A stretch of DNA of 64,000 nt. It comes from Bdellovibrio sp. (GTDB lineage Bacteria > Bdellovibrionota > Bacteriovoracia > Bacteriovoracales > Bacteriovoracaceae). Both the position numbers and the translations under genes were made by a program. Shown here piece after piece: positions 17,432 through 25,356 of this stretch. Within the stretch, counting starts at the first letter, position 1, and the number at the start of each line of letters is the position of its first letter. Location of the stretch: assembly GCA_016187935.1 (NCBI GenBank), contig JACPIU010000038.1, forward strand, positions 90,271-154,270. Direction: 5' to 3'. The notes under the pieces are model-generated. The model did no database searches, had not been told where the DNA came from, and saw only the letters and a list, made by a program, of their open reading frames with translations.

Positions 17432-19032
17432 AATCTCTCCTTCATGTACTCAATCACTTCAAGTTCTCTAGAAGAGATCACATTGCGGGATTTCCAGGCG
17501 GGCCAGAAGAAGCTGGCCTTGTAGGCCGAGAGGTCATTGGGATTTTGAGGCACGCCAATCTGGGGATCATCAAGGCCTGGGGAAAAATAGGCCACCGCCT
17601 CTGAGGCCGACCATAGCATCCGCTGCCATAATTCCTTTCTGGGAGATTCTGCTAAAAGCGAGTCCGATGCCTGCAAAGTGAAATGGCATTTGTTTGTAAA
17701 GCTGTCACTCCAACCTTCGGGGCAAGTTTTCGGCAACTCACTTTGGTAGGCATTGGGAGACCCCACGACTACGCCAACCCCCAAGGATTTTGTGAAATCA
17801 ATCACCGCCTCATCAGTATCAATTTGGGGATAGATAAAACCAATGGCGAATTCCTCATCCAGCTTGACCGCCGTTTTGCAAGGCCCCAAATAATCATCGC
17901 GATGGTTGGGAATATGGCCGCTAAAATAACCCGAATCGTCGGTGGTGATAGTGTTGAGCAGATTTCCATTGCCATTGACATGACAAAAGGTCACTTTGTT
18001 AGATTTTTTTTTCATTGTACTTGCACCTTCCACATTGACATTGCGATCAATCGGCTCAAGGTTCGCAAAATACTCCAGCTGATCGGCCAATTTGCCGCCT
18101 TGATTAAGACCGCATTCTGCAAACATGGGAGTCTCCAGCGCCAGATTAGGGTCTGCCCAATAGGAATATGTTTGACACCATTTTTGATTCTCTTTTTGAA
18201 TGCTGTGGCCGGTGCACTTTTGGGTATATTCTTCGTTAAAACTGGCAGTGGAAAGCTTGGCATTGACACTGGTCTTGAGCTGATTAAAAACCATTGTCGT
18301 GGCCTTTTGCAGTTCGACCAAATCATCCAGTCCGCCAAAATCAAGGCCTAAACTTTGAAGCGGTCCCTTGAGCCAGGTTACAAAATCATTTCGTCCAACC
18401 ATGGATTGTGAGGCCTGGATAGTCTGGCACATGGCCCCTTTGGAAGTGGATTTTGTCAGATGGGGAATAGAAATGACGGTGGCCCCCATGACCTTGTCAT
18501 TTTGATAAGGAAGACCTAGGCCACCCGGTAGATTGAGCCCTACCAACTCCAAGGCGCGTTGGTAGGAAGCTTGAATCCAGGCATCTGCCAATTGGCCATT
18601 GAGTGTCGTCAAATGGGCGGCAGCTAGAGTGTAAACGCTGGCAAGTCTGGCAACGTCTTCAAAGTGCTTTTGGTTGTCCTGCAAAAAAATTTCTTTGTCG
18701 CTTTTTCCAAGATCATCTTGATCATATAAGAGGGCGTTGATCAATGTTCTATGGCGCCCCACAAACTGGGCCGAGGCGGCCATATGCAAACTCGCCCCGA
18801 TCGCCAGATTATTGAGAGCAATACTATTTAAGGCAAAGCTCATGTCACCGGCCATGCTGGACGCCACCACATCCGCGGTCTGTTGCAATTTCATTTTTTG
18901 ATCTGTCATGCGTCCCATTTCCAGAGAAAATTGCACGGCCCCATAGAGCAATGTCATGAGAAATAAAAAGGCAATGGTAATATTGCCCCTGTCATTATGG
19001 AAAACCATCGAAGGTGCTTTTGATATGTTCAT
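17428..19032 (-). CDS. TadG-like pilus-associated protein
   Basis: A 534-residue protein whose N-terminus (RGNITIAFLFLMTLLYGAVQ) resembles the Tad-type leader and hydrophobic helix of TadG/TadE proteins, but lacks the Glu at position +5. The large C-terminal part has many Cys and is presumably extracytoplasmic. I chose ATG 19032: AAGAAGAGGTG lies 7 nt upstream and the ATG overlaps the previous stop by 4 nt. It probably anchors or caps the pilus, as proposed for TadG. Confidence 0.7.
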   Translation of the reverse strand: MNISKAPSMVFHNDRGNITIAFLFLMTLLYGAVQFSLEMGRMTDQKMKLQQTADVVASSMAGDMSFALNSIALNNLAIGASLHMAASAQFVGRHRTLINALLYDQDDLGKSDKEIFLQDNQKHFEDVARLASVYTLAAAHLTTLNGQLADAWIQASYQRALELVGLNLPGGLGLPYQNDKVMGATVISIPHLTKSTSKGAMCQTIQASQSMVGRNDFVTWLKGPLQSLGLDFGGLDDLVELQKATTMVFNQLKTSVNAKLSTASFNEEYTQKCTGHSIQKENQKWCQTYSYWADPNLALETPMFAECGLNQGGKLADQLEYFANLEPIDRNVNVEGASTMKKKSNKVTFCHVNGNGNLLNTITTDDSGYFSGHIPNHRDDYLGPCKTAVKLDEEFAIGFIYPQIDTDEAVIDFTKSLGVGVVVGSPNAYQSELPKTCPEGWSDSFTNKCHFTLQASDSLLAESPRKELWQRMLWSASEAVAYFSPGLDDPQIGVPQNPNDLSAYKASFFWPAWKSRNVISSRELEVIEYMKERL

Positions 19033-20123
19033 GGCAACACCTCTTCTTTTAAACACAGCTTGTCTTGCAATCCTTGGAGCATGCTGACATCCGGTAGGGA
19101 AAGGCCTTCCTTAAGATGCAACAATTTACTCGCCACTTCCAATTGCTGGCGGTTTGCCTGCCCTATCACCTTGTTAGTATGGGCCTCATCCAAAAAGGTG
19201 TTTTGCATACCCGAAAGACTTCCGCCTATAGCTAGGAGGGAATCCTGAAGCATCTTCATCTCGGCCTCTCCCAGGAGATCATAGAGGGCCATTTTCTTTT
19301 GTGCCAGGTTATAGGAGTACTGAGCAAAATTAGAGGGATTGTCCATCCATAAAAACTCAATATCCCCACAAATCGTGCTCGACCCAAGATTGGCCATGCA
19401 ATAGCTCTGAAAATGGGCCTCCTCAAGATCAAGAGCGCCAGCCATTCCGTAGGGATTTTCCACTTCCACTGCCAACAACTGGGCCAGCAGGGACCAATCA
19501 CCCGGCCAATCGGCGTGGTATGTACTGCTCTTTTGAAAGAAAAGCTGGGCCGCTTCTCCAAAAGATGCCGGAGTGTTTTCTTCATACGTCGCAAAAACGG
19601 ACAACAGTTGATGGGTGGAACCCGCAAACGTGTCTCCCTCTTGATCGGCGGGACACAAAGTGGTCATTTGGATAATACCCTGCTGAGACTTTGGAAAGGC
19701 CGAGAGAATTGTAGCGCCTATCTGAGTTGCATAACTTGTCGCTAGTTGTAACTGCGACTGTTGCAGAGATTGGTATTGCAAGAAAAGCGTGGCATCATCT
19801 TCACCGACAAGCTTATTGTTTGACAAGCGCGCCAAGAGCTTCGCCTCGTCGGGTTTATGTTCCTCCAAGAATATTTGAATCTCACATTTGCCTCCCATTT
19901 TTTTTAGCACCGTTTTTCCAAAATCCTGGAGTGCCTTTTCATCCGCAAGATTAGATTCAAACATAGTCTGATTCGTAAGATAAAGATTTTGTTTATTTGT
20001 AAGTTGAACATTGAGATCATGAGAAAAGTACATAAACGCGGCGACCAGTGGCATGAAGATCAAAAATTCCACCGTGGTGGAACCTTGTTGCTGTTTATGA
20101 CAAGGTCTTTTTCTGTCCATCAT
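19029..20123 (-). CDS. TadE-like pseudopilin, second of two
   Basis: The N-terminus contains QGSTTVEFLIFMPLVAAF, a Tad-type prepilin signal with Glu at +5 and Phe at +6 followed by a hydrophobic helix. The product is 364 residues, much longer than classical TadE (~200), with a large exported domain. It overlaps its neighbours by 4 nt on each side, so the four genes 16415-21145 are one tightly coupled operon. The leader should be processed by the prepilin peptidase at 28195. Confidence 0.72.
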   Translation of the reverse strand: MMDRKRPCHKQQQGSTTVEFLIFMPLVAAFMYFSHDLNVQLTNKQNLYLTNQTMFESNLADEKALQDFGKTVLKKMGGKCEIQIFLEEHKPDEAKLLARLSNNKLVGEDDATLFLQYQSLQQSQLQLATSYATQIGATILSAFPKSQQGIIQMTTLCPADQEGDTFAGSTHQLLSVFATYEENTPASFGEAAQLFFQKSSTYHADWPGDWSLLAQLLAVEVENPYGMAGALDLEEAHFQSYCMANLGSSTICGDIEFLWMDNPSNFAQYSYNLAQKKMALYDLLGEAEMKMLQDSLLAIGGSLSGMQNTFLDEAHTNKVIGQANRQQLEVASKLLHLKEGLSLPDVSMLQGLQDKLCLKEEVLP

Positions 20124-21145
20124 AAAGCTCTCCCATCCTTGAGAAAACCTGCTTGGTCATTGCCAAGCTCGAAGGCCCACTTGGAAAAATCACCGGACAC
20201 ATTCAAAACTCCCCCCAGCCTTCCCGGCCAAAGCTTCTCAATCGTCGGATTCATAGAGTCGGGATTGAAAACTCTGTCGGACCGCACCTTACTTACGCTG
20301 ACCGTGACAGGCAATTGAACCAACGGCCCGGGAAGAACTTGGTTAACTCGGACAAAAAGCTTTTCCAAATCTTCCTGTGTGGCCTCTTCCACTTGAAGAT
20401 CTTGCATCACCAAGTCCAGCAGGCGAGCAGCTTCATTTTTGTATTCCAAAAGGGCACGATCCATCTCGGCGGTCATGCTGGCAATCTCCTGGTATTCCGG
20501 AATCACAATCAAATGCTCCAAAGACTCAGCGGAATTAATTTGCATGTTGGCGATGCGTTCTTTTAGGCTTTGAAAATAGATGACAAGTTTGTCTTTGTCC
20601 GTTAAGTCTTCATTTCCCTGGGGAGCAAAATATTGCTGGGCCTTTAAAATCACTTCCCCGGCCAAGGGAAGTTTCGGCGCGCGATTATAAATCAACTTCA
20701 CATCCACCTGCCGATCGGCAGCAGAATAGGAACAATCAATCCAGGCGGATACGGCAGCATAAACATATCCCTGGAGATTTTTCTTGATCCCTGATGGAAG
20801 AGTGCTTTGCTTTATCAGTGAACTGATTTGTGATTGAAAAGCGAAGTTTTCCAAGGAATACTCCAGGACATCTATCCCCGGTGCAATGGAAGAAAGGTGT
20901 TTGAGCATTTCATAGCGGGCACGCTTCTTGAGATTCTCATCCAAACAGGGATTGGCGATTTCCGGGCCGGCAAAAGCATACACCCGTGAGGCCTCAAAGG
21001 TGGCAAGCTTTAAAATGTGCTTGTCAGACCACATCAAGTTCGTTTCCATTGAGAACAAGGCCGCCACCAAAAATAGTGGGAATAAAAATAAAAACTCAGT
21101 GGTCGCCATTCCCCTTTCATGCAGTCTATTTTTTTCCAGCGACAT
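20120..21145 (-). CDS. TadE-like pseudopilin, first of two
   Basis: Starts at ATG 21145, preceded by CAGGGGGCGTTT; the frame is open 12 codons further but those are in the promoter. The leader ends ERG and the mature N-terminus MATTEFLFLFPLFLVAAL has Glu at +5 and Phe at +6, as in TadE. At about 341 residues it is long for the family. It is the first gene of the operon TadE-TadE-TadG-GspF, read from a divergent control region shared with the gene at 21268. Confidence 0.75.
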   Translation of the reverse strand: MSLEKNRLHERGMATTEFLFLFPLFLVAALFSMETNLMWSDKHILKLATFEASRVYAFAGPEIANPCLDENLKKRARYEMLKHLSSIAPGIDVLEYSLENFAFQSQISSLIKQSTLPSGIKKNLQGYVYAAVSAWIDCSYSAADRQVDVKLIYNRAPKLPLAGEVILKAQQYFAPQGNEDLTDKDKLVIYFQSLKERIANMQINSAESLEHLIVIPEYQEIASMTAEMDRALLEYKNEAARLLDLVMQDLQVEEATQEDLEKLFVRVNQVLPGPLVQLPVTVSVSKVRSDRVFNPDSMNPTIEKLWPGRLGGVLNVSGDFSKWAFELGNDQAGFLKDGRAL

Positions 21146-21183
21146 AAACGCCCCCTGTTTTATTGTGGGCGATAATCCCATTC

Positions 21184-21215
21184 ATCATTTGACTGCAATT
21201 GTTGTGATTTGGTCA
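21184..21215 (+). promoter_or_regulatory. Shared element in the first divergent Tad promoter region
   Basis: The segment starts ATCATTT and continues with CTGCAATTG, TGTG and GGTCA. It matches, on the opposite strand, the segment at 28108-28144 in the other divergent Tad promoter region; 20 of the first 23 positions are identical. It lies 38 nt from the TadE start and about 52 nt from the start of the gene at 21268. It is likely a binding site for a regulator of both Tad blocks, possibly the AraC-type protein encoded nearby. Confidence 0.5.
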
Positions 21216-21267
21216 TTTCCGGTCAAATGGCCATCACCTCGTCGGGTATATTCAGCTTGAGGTTTCT

Positions 21268-21783
21268 ATGAAAAAGTATCTTTTTTCCCTGATTCTCTTG
21301 CTATACCCTTCGCAGTTTGGTTTTCAAGTAGGCGGACAAGACGCGACGCTGAGGCGTGCTTCCAGCACGTCGCAGGCGTCGAGTCCGCAGGCCAACGCCC
21401 TGGAAAATCAAAATCCGAAGGGTATAAATTTCAATTGCCTGGCAAGTGACTTTTATGAAGGATACGTTGAAACCGCAACCCAACGTTTTCCCATCTCTGT
21501 TTCTAAAGGACTCATGAGCGCCTCTGAAATAGTCCGTCATTTCGCGGGAAAAAAAGTTCATTATATTAAACGTTCGGGAATAGTCGCTTTGATTATTGAT
21601 CAAAGCGACCCAAGAGACCCAGTTATCTATAGTGCCATTTTGGTGGATGGTAAATCGCTTATGCTGGGTACCAAGTCTTCTGACTTACAAAAACTCTTTG
21701 AAGAGAAAGCAACAACCCTCACTTATCATTTCAATCGGCAATCGATTGATGTAGGTCCGAAAGACGAATCATTACTCTACTGA
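21268..21783 (+). CDS. Small exported protein whose signal peptide carries a palindromic insertion
   Basis: A 171-residue protein of unknown family. The first 12 codons (MKKYLFSLILLL) start a signal peptide, but codons ~13-52 come from a GC-rich palindromic element (see 21302). Without the 123 inserted bases the N-terminus would read MKKYLFSLILLLNFNCLA and then SDFYEG, a normal signal peptide. The present N-terminus is still hydrophobic, so export may persist. AGGTTTCT precedes the ATG. It is divergent from the TadE operon and shares its control region, so a link to the pilus is possible. The last 7 nt overlap the convergent AraC gene. Confidence 0.65.
   Translation: MKKYLFSLILLLYPSQFGFQVGGQDATLRRASSTSQASSPQANALENQNPKGINFNCLASDFYEGYVETATQRFPISVSKGLMSASEIVRHFAGKKVHYIKRSGIVALIIDQSDPRDPVIYSAILVDGKSLMLGTKSSDLQKLFEEKATTLTYHFNRQSIDVGPKDESLLY
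21302..21426. mobile_element. Palindromic MITE-like element inserted in frame
   Basis: The 125-bp segment begins TATACCCTTCG and ends with its exact complement CGAAGGGTATA. The terminal repeats extend to about 22 bp with three mismatches, and the GC-rich interior is also imperfectly self-complementary around the centre near 21362. The flanking TA dinucleotides fit a TA target-site duplication, as made by mariner/Tc-like elements. Element plus duplication is 123 bp, exactly 41 codons, so the host reading frame is kept. No transposase is encoded. It recalls palindromic elements found inside Rickettsia genes. Confidence 0.7.
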
Positions 21784-22232
21784 GTAAAACAATTAAATTC
21801 CATATAACGAATATTTAAGAATTTATTTTCCAAATTCAGATAAGCAGTTGGAGCCGTGCTGTTTATAGTGAAGAGAAAATTTTCTTTTCGAAATTTGGAT
21901 GGGGTTACACCGAATACCTGTTTGAAGAGTCTGGAGAAATGGGCGGAACTGGAAAAACCGCAGGCAAAGGCGATATCGGTCAGACAGAATTCTTTTTTGG
22001 ATGTCACATAAGCACCGGCGGCCCAGGTTCTTTGTAACCATAACCACTTCATGGGGCTTAAATTAAACTGCTCTTTAAAGAGGCGGCAGAGATAAAAAGT
22101 GGTAACCGAGGCGGCACTCGCCAGATCATCGAGAGTTAAAAAATTATTCAAGTTTTGAAGAACATAGTGAGTGACTTTCCTGACGGTTGGGTGGTGAGTA
22201 TCCAAAGTGGGAATGTTGATAGACCAATCCAT
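21777..22232 (-). CDS. AraC-type DNA-binding protein, short form
   Basis: A 151-residue protein consisting mainly of the AraC/XylS double helix-turn-helix domain: first HTH around LDDLASAASVTTFYLCRLFK, second around LTDIAFACGFSSSAHFSRLF followed by the signature FGVTPSKFRK. No ligand-binding domain is present. ATG 22232 has AAGGATG upstream. It lies between the two Tad blocks and is a candidate regulator for the shared element at 21184 and 28108, which is inference only. The 196-nt region upstream holds its promoter and a weak AGACG/CGTCT hairpin. Confidence 0.85.
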   Translation of the reverse strand: MDWSINIPTLDTHHPTVRKVTHYVLQNLNNFLTLDDLASAASVTTFYLCRLFKEQFNLSPMKWLWLQRTWAAGAYVTSKKEFCLTDIAFACGFSSSAHFSRLFKQVFGVTPSKFRKENFLFTINSTAPTAYLNLENKFLNIRYMEFNCFTQ

Positions 22233-22428
22233 ACATACATCCTTGTTGGAGGTTGGTTATTAGACATAAAATTTGATGGGAACCGAGGTGCAAAAAAAGA
22301 CGCCTATGGGTTGGGACGTCTAAAATAATCATAACTCACTGCATTATTTTTGTCAACTAAAGCGACATCCACAACAAGGATCATGTACAAAACTTAACCA
22401 TTCGAACTCTATCTACTGGATTTTACAA

Positions 22429-23592
22429 TTAGAATTTGATGCTCCAACGAAATCCCGCCTTATATCCTCTTTCCATAGGTTGCAACGGGTTAGGGCCATT
22501 GGATTGATTTTTGACGTTCAAATTGTGTTGATAGCTGACACCTAATCCGAAAGCGTATTTGTTTTGCACTCGCCATAATAGCGCCGGGCCGATTTCTCCC
22601 ACGATATTCAACTCTCTGCCAGTCGAATCCACTTCATCCACGGCAGAGGCCTTGGCCTTGGTGTCACTTTGAATCAGTGAAAGGCCGATGGGGAGTTCCC
22701 AAATCAGCGAGTGAGCGGCAAAGGTCCGGGGAGCAAATTTTATTTCCATCCCAACTTCTTGGATCAGAAACTGTTGATCGCGATACTGACCGAAGATCGC
22801 CCCCAATCCGAAAGAATAGTTTTCATTTTCGTGCAGCAAGCTGAGACCGGCCCCCGGCAAAGTCTTGTTAAGATTGGTGGCCAAAAAACGCTTACCCCAA
22901 ATTTCCATTCCCATGGCCTTTTGCATGGGAGATTCCATCTCGTCTGTATAAGTCAGGACCTGCTCCAGCTTTGCCTGGGTTTTGACTTCTTTAGTGTGTT
23001 TGATTCCCTTGTCCAGGGCCTCGATCAAATGCTCAGACCAGTTGGTGGCATCGGTCACACCCGCACGGAAGTATTTTCTGGACGATGCCACCACTTTCCC
23101 TCTGGTGCGATCATAATAATAAAGACCACAACCCAAAACAACCTGTGCTCCTTGAGGCAGACAGTCCACGATCAAAGCTCCTTCGATTGCCAAGGTGTCT
23201 AAAATGATCTGGACACTTTTAATGACCGGATTCTCGCTGGGTGGGACCGCTTCCTCAGGCAGTCGGGTCTGGGCCTGGGGATGGGCCTTGACCAACTCTC
23301 CCCGGTCAAATGAGGGAATCGCTCCCAGATCGGGAAGTTTTTCCTCTTCATCCTGTCCTTTGAGATTGTGCTTGACGGTCCAAGTAGGCGCAACAATCCA
23401 CAGGTCGGATTTGTCGACGCTCTCCTTGATTTGGCGGTAAAGTTCAATACTGGGAATATTAACTGTATCCGGTGATTGCGCCAGCACCACCGCCACTGTC
23501 TTGTAATCAACGGAAATGTTTTCCGCCATGGCCTTGTTGTACAGGCCCAAACCTATGGTCAGGATAATGATCGGAAAAATGTTTTTGAACAT
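22429..23592 (-). CDS. Exported protein of unknown function, last gene of the Tad ATPase operon
   Basis: Start ATG 23592 follows GAGGTGATC. A signal peptide (MFKNIFPIIILTIGLGLYNK, cleaved after AMA) precedes a 365-residue mature part. The first half resembles a periplasmic alpha/beta domain; the C-terminal ~170 residues have the alternating aromatic/polar pattern and final aromatic residue (FRWSIKF) typical of outer-membrane beta-barrels. It lies 69 nt after tadC on the same strand. It may be an outer-membrane accessory of the pilus. Family not recognised. Confidence 0.6.
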   Translation of the reverse strand: MFKNIFPIIILTIGLGLYNKAMAENISVDYKTVAVVLAQSPDTVNIPSIELYRQIKESVDKSDLWIVAPTWTVKHNLKGQDEEEKLPDLGAIPSFDRGELVKAHPQAQTRLPEEAVPPSENPVIKSVQIILDTLAIEGALIVDCLPQGAQVVLGCGLYYYDRTRGKVVASSRKYFRAGVTDATNWSEHLIEALDKGIKHTKEVKTQAKLEQVLTYTDEMESPMQKAMGMEIWGKRFLATNLNKTLPGAGLSLLHENENYSFGLGAIFGQYRDQQFLIQEVGMEIKFAPRTFAAHSLIWELPIGLSLIQSDTKAKASAVDEVDSTGRELNIVGEIGPALLWRVQNKYAFGLGVSYQHNLNVKNQSNGPNPLQPMERGYKAGFRWSIKF

Positions 23593-23661
23593 GATCACCT
23601 CGGGGTAAATATCCCGATGACCAGGATATCAAAAGCGCCAAAGTAGGTTTGATTGAAATTG

Positions 23662-24522
23662 CTATAGACTCAAAGCATATTGCATCACCATGGGACCCAT
23701 AAGAATAATCATCACCGCCGGCATCACGAAGAGCATCATGGGAATCATCATCTGAACTGAAATTCGCCCGGCCCCTTCTTCGGCCTTTTGAAACTTGCGG
23801 CCTAAAAATAAGCTGGAGAGAGTTTCCAGAGAAGTCATGATATCAGTTCCGGTTTCAATGCCTTGAACCAAAGTTTGAATAAAAAGGCGCAGTGAGGGTA
23901 CGTCCATGCGCTTTTGCAAATCCATCAAGGCATCCTTACGGCCCATGCCCAATTTAATGTTCTTGATCGTAATCCTCAATTCCATGGACAGATCGGACTG
24001 GGGAGCAGTTTCAAGCACTTTTGACAGGGCACTGTTGAAGTCCAATCCCGCCCCCATACAAAGGGATAGAAAGTCGATGAAATAGGGCAACTCCCTATCA
24101 CAACTCTGACAGCGTTTTTTAGCAACTTCCGAAAGCTTCAAGTAGGGAACAAAAAAAAGCAGAAGAGCGATGCTAACAGCATAGAGCGGATTTTTATGCA
24201 TCAAAACCACCATCAGAAAGTGACCGAACAGGAGTCCTAAGATTCCCAATAAAAGTCCCGACGCAAGAAGATGGTCTGCCTGCCAGTTTCTTTTATTTCC
24301 TGCTTGTAAAAGTTTATTTTCAATGTCCTGCCGCCACTTGTCTGCCTTGATCATTTTGGCCACAGGTCTTAAAAATCCGATCCAGATATCAAAGAGCGTC
24401 TCTCGATCCTGCACCTGATAAAGATAGGTATGCTCCCGGTAGGTGTACACAAAAAGTTTCATGATCAAATATAAGAACAGAAAGTTCGAAAGAAAACTGG
24501 TGACAGTGATCAACTGTTCCAT
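23662..24522 (-). CDS. tadC: TadC, Tad pilus inner-membrane platform protein
   Basis: A 286-residue T2SSF-type protein: N-terminal membrane segment (SNFLFLYLIMKLFVY), central membrane pair, cytoplasmic helical domain (LCMGAGLDFNSALSKVLE) and a C-terminal hydrophobic pair. I chose ATG 24522 with TAGGAGTTCCC in front; the open frame upstream runs into tadB. The order TadA-TadB-TadC and 8-nt spacing make the assignment secure. Confidence 0.88.
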   Translation of the reverse strand: MEQLITVTSFLSNFLFLYLIMKLFVYTYREHTYLYQVQDRETLFDIWIGFLRPVAKMIKADKWRQDIENKLLQAGNKRNWQADHLLASGLLLGILGLLFGHFLMVVLMHKNPLYAVSIALLLFFVPYLKLSEVAKKRCQSCDRELPYFIDFLSLCMGAGLDFNSALSKVLETAPQSDLSMELRITIKNIKLGMGRKDALMDLQKRMDVPSLRLFIQTLVQGIETGTDIMTSLETLSSLFLGRKFQKAEEGAGRISVQMMIPMMLFVMPAVMIILMGPMVMQYALSL

Positions 24523-24530
24523 GGGAACTC

Positions 24531-25349
24531 CTAGTATTTCAATTCCATGATTTTGCGGGTGACAAAAATTCCGATAATTTCCAAAATCACAGCCAAGGCC
24601 AGAAGACAATTGCCCAAAAAATTCTGGGTTAAAAGTGCCATTCTCTTGGGATCGTAAAAACTCATAAAGACAAACAAAAAAGGCGGAGCTGATGCCACTA
24701 AAATGGCCTGCATCCTTCCCTGAGCGGTGAGGGCCTTGAGTTTTCCGGCGATACGTTCTCTTTGATTGATGGTGTTGCCTATTTTTAGAAGCATGGCAGG
24801 CAGATCACCACCCTGGCGGTTGGAAATGATCATGGCCCCTAAGGCCAAATTGGCAATGGGTGTGTTCACTCTTTTGCGCATTTCCATGAGGGCGTCTTCC
24901 ATGGACACCCCCAGTCCCAAATCCCGTAGAACCGTCTGGATTTCATCGCCAAAGGCACGGGGAGAACTTTTTACCGACGCCAGAAGAGATTCCCTTAGGG
25001 TTAAACCTGCCCGGAGCGAAGTTGAAATTATTTGAATTCCCTCGTTCAAGGCCTTATCGAAGGTTTGCATCTTTTTCTTTTGCTCAAGTTTTTTTATAAA
25101 TGAATGGCAAAAAATCAAGGTCGCGGAGGAGATCACCGTGCTCATAATCATGTTGATTCCAACCCCATTCAAAATAATAAAAACGAAAAGGGATACCACG
25201 CCAGCTTTGATCGTCTGGTGGTAATTCACAGCGCTGCCATGGGCGTGTTCAAGATAATATCGAGATTCGCCATATTTATAAATCGCCAGAATGACACAAG
25301 CAAGTGCCATAAAAATGAAAAAATCGAAAATAAAAAAATGAATTTCCAT
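24531..25349 (-). CDS. tadB: TadB, Tad pilus inner-membrane platform protein
   Basis: A 272-residue T2SSF-type protein with the TadB pattern: N-terminal membrane helices, cytoplasmic domain (SLRAGLTLRESLLASVK), the NRQGGDLPAMLLKIG segment and a C-terminal helix pair. ATG 25349 was chosen because the frame upstream overlaps tadA and is not TadB-like. It follows tadA after 7 nt and precedes tadC by 8 nt. Confidence 0.88.
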   Translation of the reverse strand: MEIHFFIFDFFIFMALACVILAIYKYGESRYYLEHAHGSAVNYHQTIKAGVVSLFVFIILNGVGINMIMSTVISSATLIFCHSFIKKLEQKKKMQTFDKALNEGIQIISTSLRAGLTLRESLLASVKSSPRAFGDEIQTVLRDLGLGVSMEDALMEMRKRVNTPIANLALGAMIISNRQGGDLPAMLLKIGNTINQRERIAGKLKALTAQGRMQAILVASAPPFLFVFMSFYDPKRMALLTQNFLGNCLLALAVILEIIGIFVTRKIMELKY

Positions 25350-25356
25350 AGACGAC

